Below are positions 63,741-64,000 of a stretch of 64,000 bases of DNA, one piece after another. Every line of letters starts with the position of its first letter. Within the stretch, counting starts at the first letter, position 1. The stretch spans positions 206,892-270,891 of the forward strand of contig NZ_FMVC01000003.1 of NCBI RefSeq assembly GCF_900101855.1, in the 5' to 3' direction. The notes under the pieces are model-generated. The model was not told where the DNA came from, ran no database searches, and saw nothing but the letters and a program-made list of their open reading frames with translations. Made by a program: the position numbers and the translations under genes. This DNA is from Flavobacterium anhuiense. GTDB taxonomy: Bacteria > Bacteroidota > Bacteroidia > Flavobacteriales > Flavobacteriaceae.

Positions 63741-63863
63741 AGCGTGAATAGACTCGAACCATCACCTTACCAATCTCACTAAACCATCCGCGATCAAATA
63801 ACTCTCAAATATATCTGTCGGTAAAATCAATCGCACTCTTTACCAGCTACACCATCGCCGGCC
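63739..63863 (-). other. tRNA-like sequence, not a canonical tRNA
   Basis: On the reverse strand this begins GGCCGGCGATGGTGTAGCTG (D-arm-like, GTGTAGCTGGTAAAGAG) and ends GGTTCGAGTC with CTATTCACGCTGCC (T-loop TTCGAGT inside a five-pair stem). The ends can pair as an acceptor stem if one C is bulged (GGC-GGCG with CGCTGCC). At about 125 bases it is too long for a tRNA, and no anticodon arm folds clearly. Confidence 0.35.
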
Positions 63864-63908
63864 AAAAAAACAAAATCAAAACAAAAACAACAATAAAAAG
63901 ATCTCTAA

Positions 63909-64000
<92 letters not shown>

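Overview
This 64 kb window looks like chromosomal DNA of a Flavobacterium-like member of the Bacteroidota. It is AT-rich and carries SusC/SusD pairs, FecI/FecR-type regulation, STN-domain receptors, DUF4974 anti-sigma factors and many lipoproteins. Promoters fit the TTG / TAnnTTTG form of this phylum, and Shine-Dalgarno sites are not evident. The spaces between genes hold many different AT-rich palindromic repeats of the kind found in Flavobacterium.

Region 1 (1-9.1 kb) is core genome: the 5' part of holA, a stand-alone HsdR N-terminal nuclease-like domain, a glycosyltransferase, an OmpA-type lipoprotein, the tRNA threonylcarbamoylation enzyme TsaC/Sua5, a PcrA/UvrD helicase, a TauE-type transporter, a small membrane-anchored unknown and a patatin-like lipase. 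Region 2 (9.1-21.4 kb) holds an M1 aminopeptidase, a Dph6-like ATP pyrophosphatase, several small unknowns (one with an HExxH motif, one a large SUKH-like protein), RecG, and a four-gene reverse cluster. That cluster encodes a redoxin-like protein, a chemoreceptor-type membrane sensor ending in a histidine-less kinase dimerisation domain, a small helical protein and an Aer-like PAS protein. Region 3 (21.4-40.4 kb) holds a complete tripartite RND efflux operon, a bestrophin, a two-domain lipoprotein, an AraC regulator, a DUF779 / aldehyde dehydrogenase pair, pheT, a muramidase, a four-gene two-component operon, apt and tRNA-Arg(ACG).

Region 4 (40.4-58.5 kb) looks like a genomic island. The last 14 bases of tRNA-Arg and its terminator (40399-40456) recur at 58448-58505 with three mismatches in 58 positions, as attL/attR sites would. 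A second 100-bp repeat lies at 42961-43060 and again at 58340-58439, beside the right-hand tRNA copy. No integrase is visible. The cargo is a divergent HxlR / NIPSNAP / saccharopine-dehydrogenase-like set, then an ECF sigma factor, FecR anti-sigma factor, SusC, SusD, TlpA-type thioredoxin, S9 peptidase and M16 peptidase. I read this as a regulated system that imports and degrades peptides or protein fragments, perhaps disulfide-bonded ones.

Region 5 (58.5-64 kb) holds a two-gene reverse operon of a FIST-domain sensor and a PAS-rich hybrid histidine kinase. This is the arrangement of NosP/NahK nitric-oxide sensing systems, and its base composition is visibly less AT-rich than its neighbours. 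The window ends with a tRNA-like but non-canonical stretch and a tetranucleotide tract that runs off the edge.
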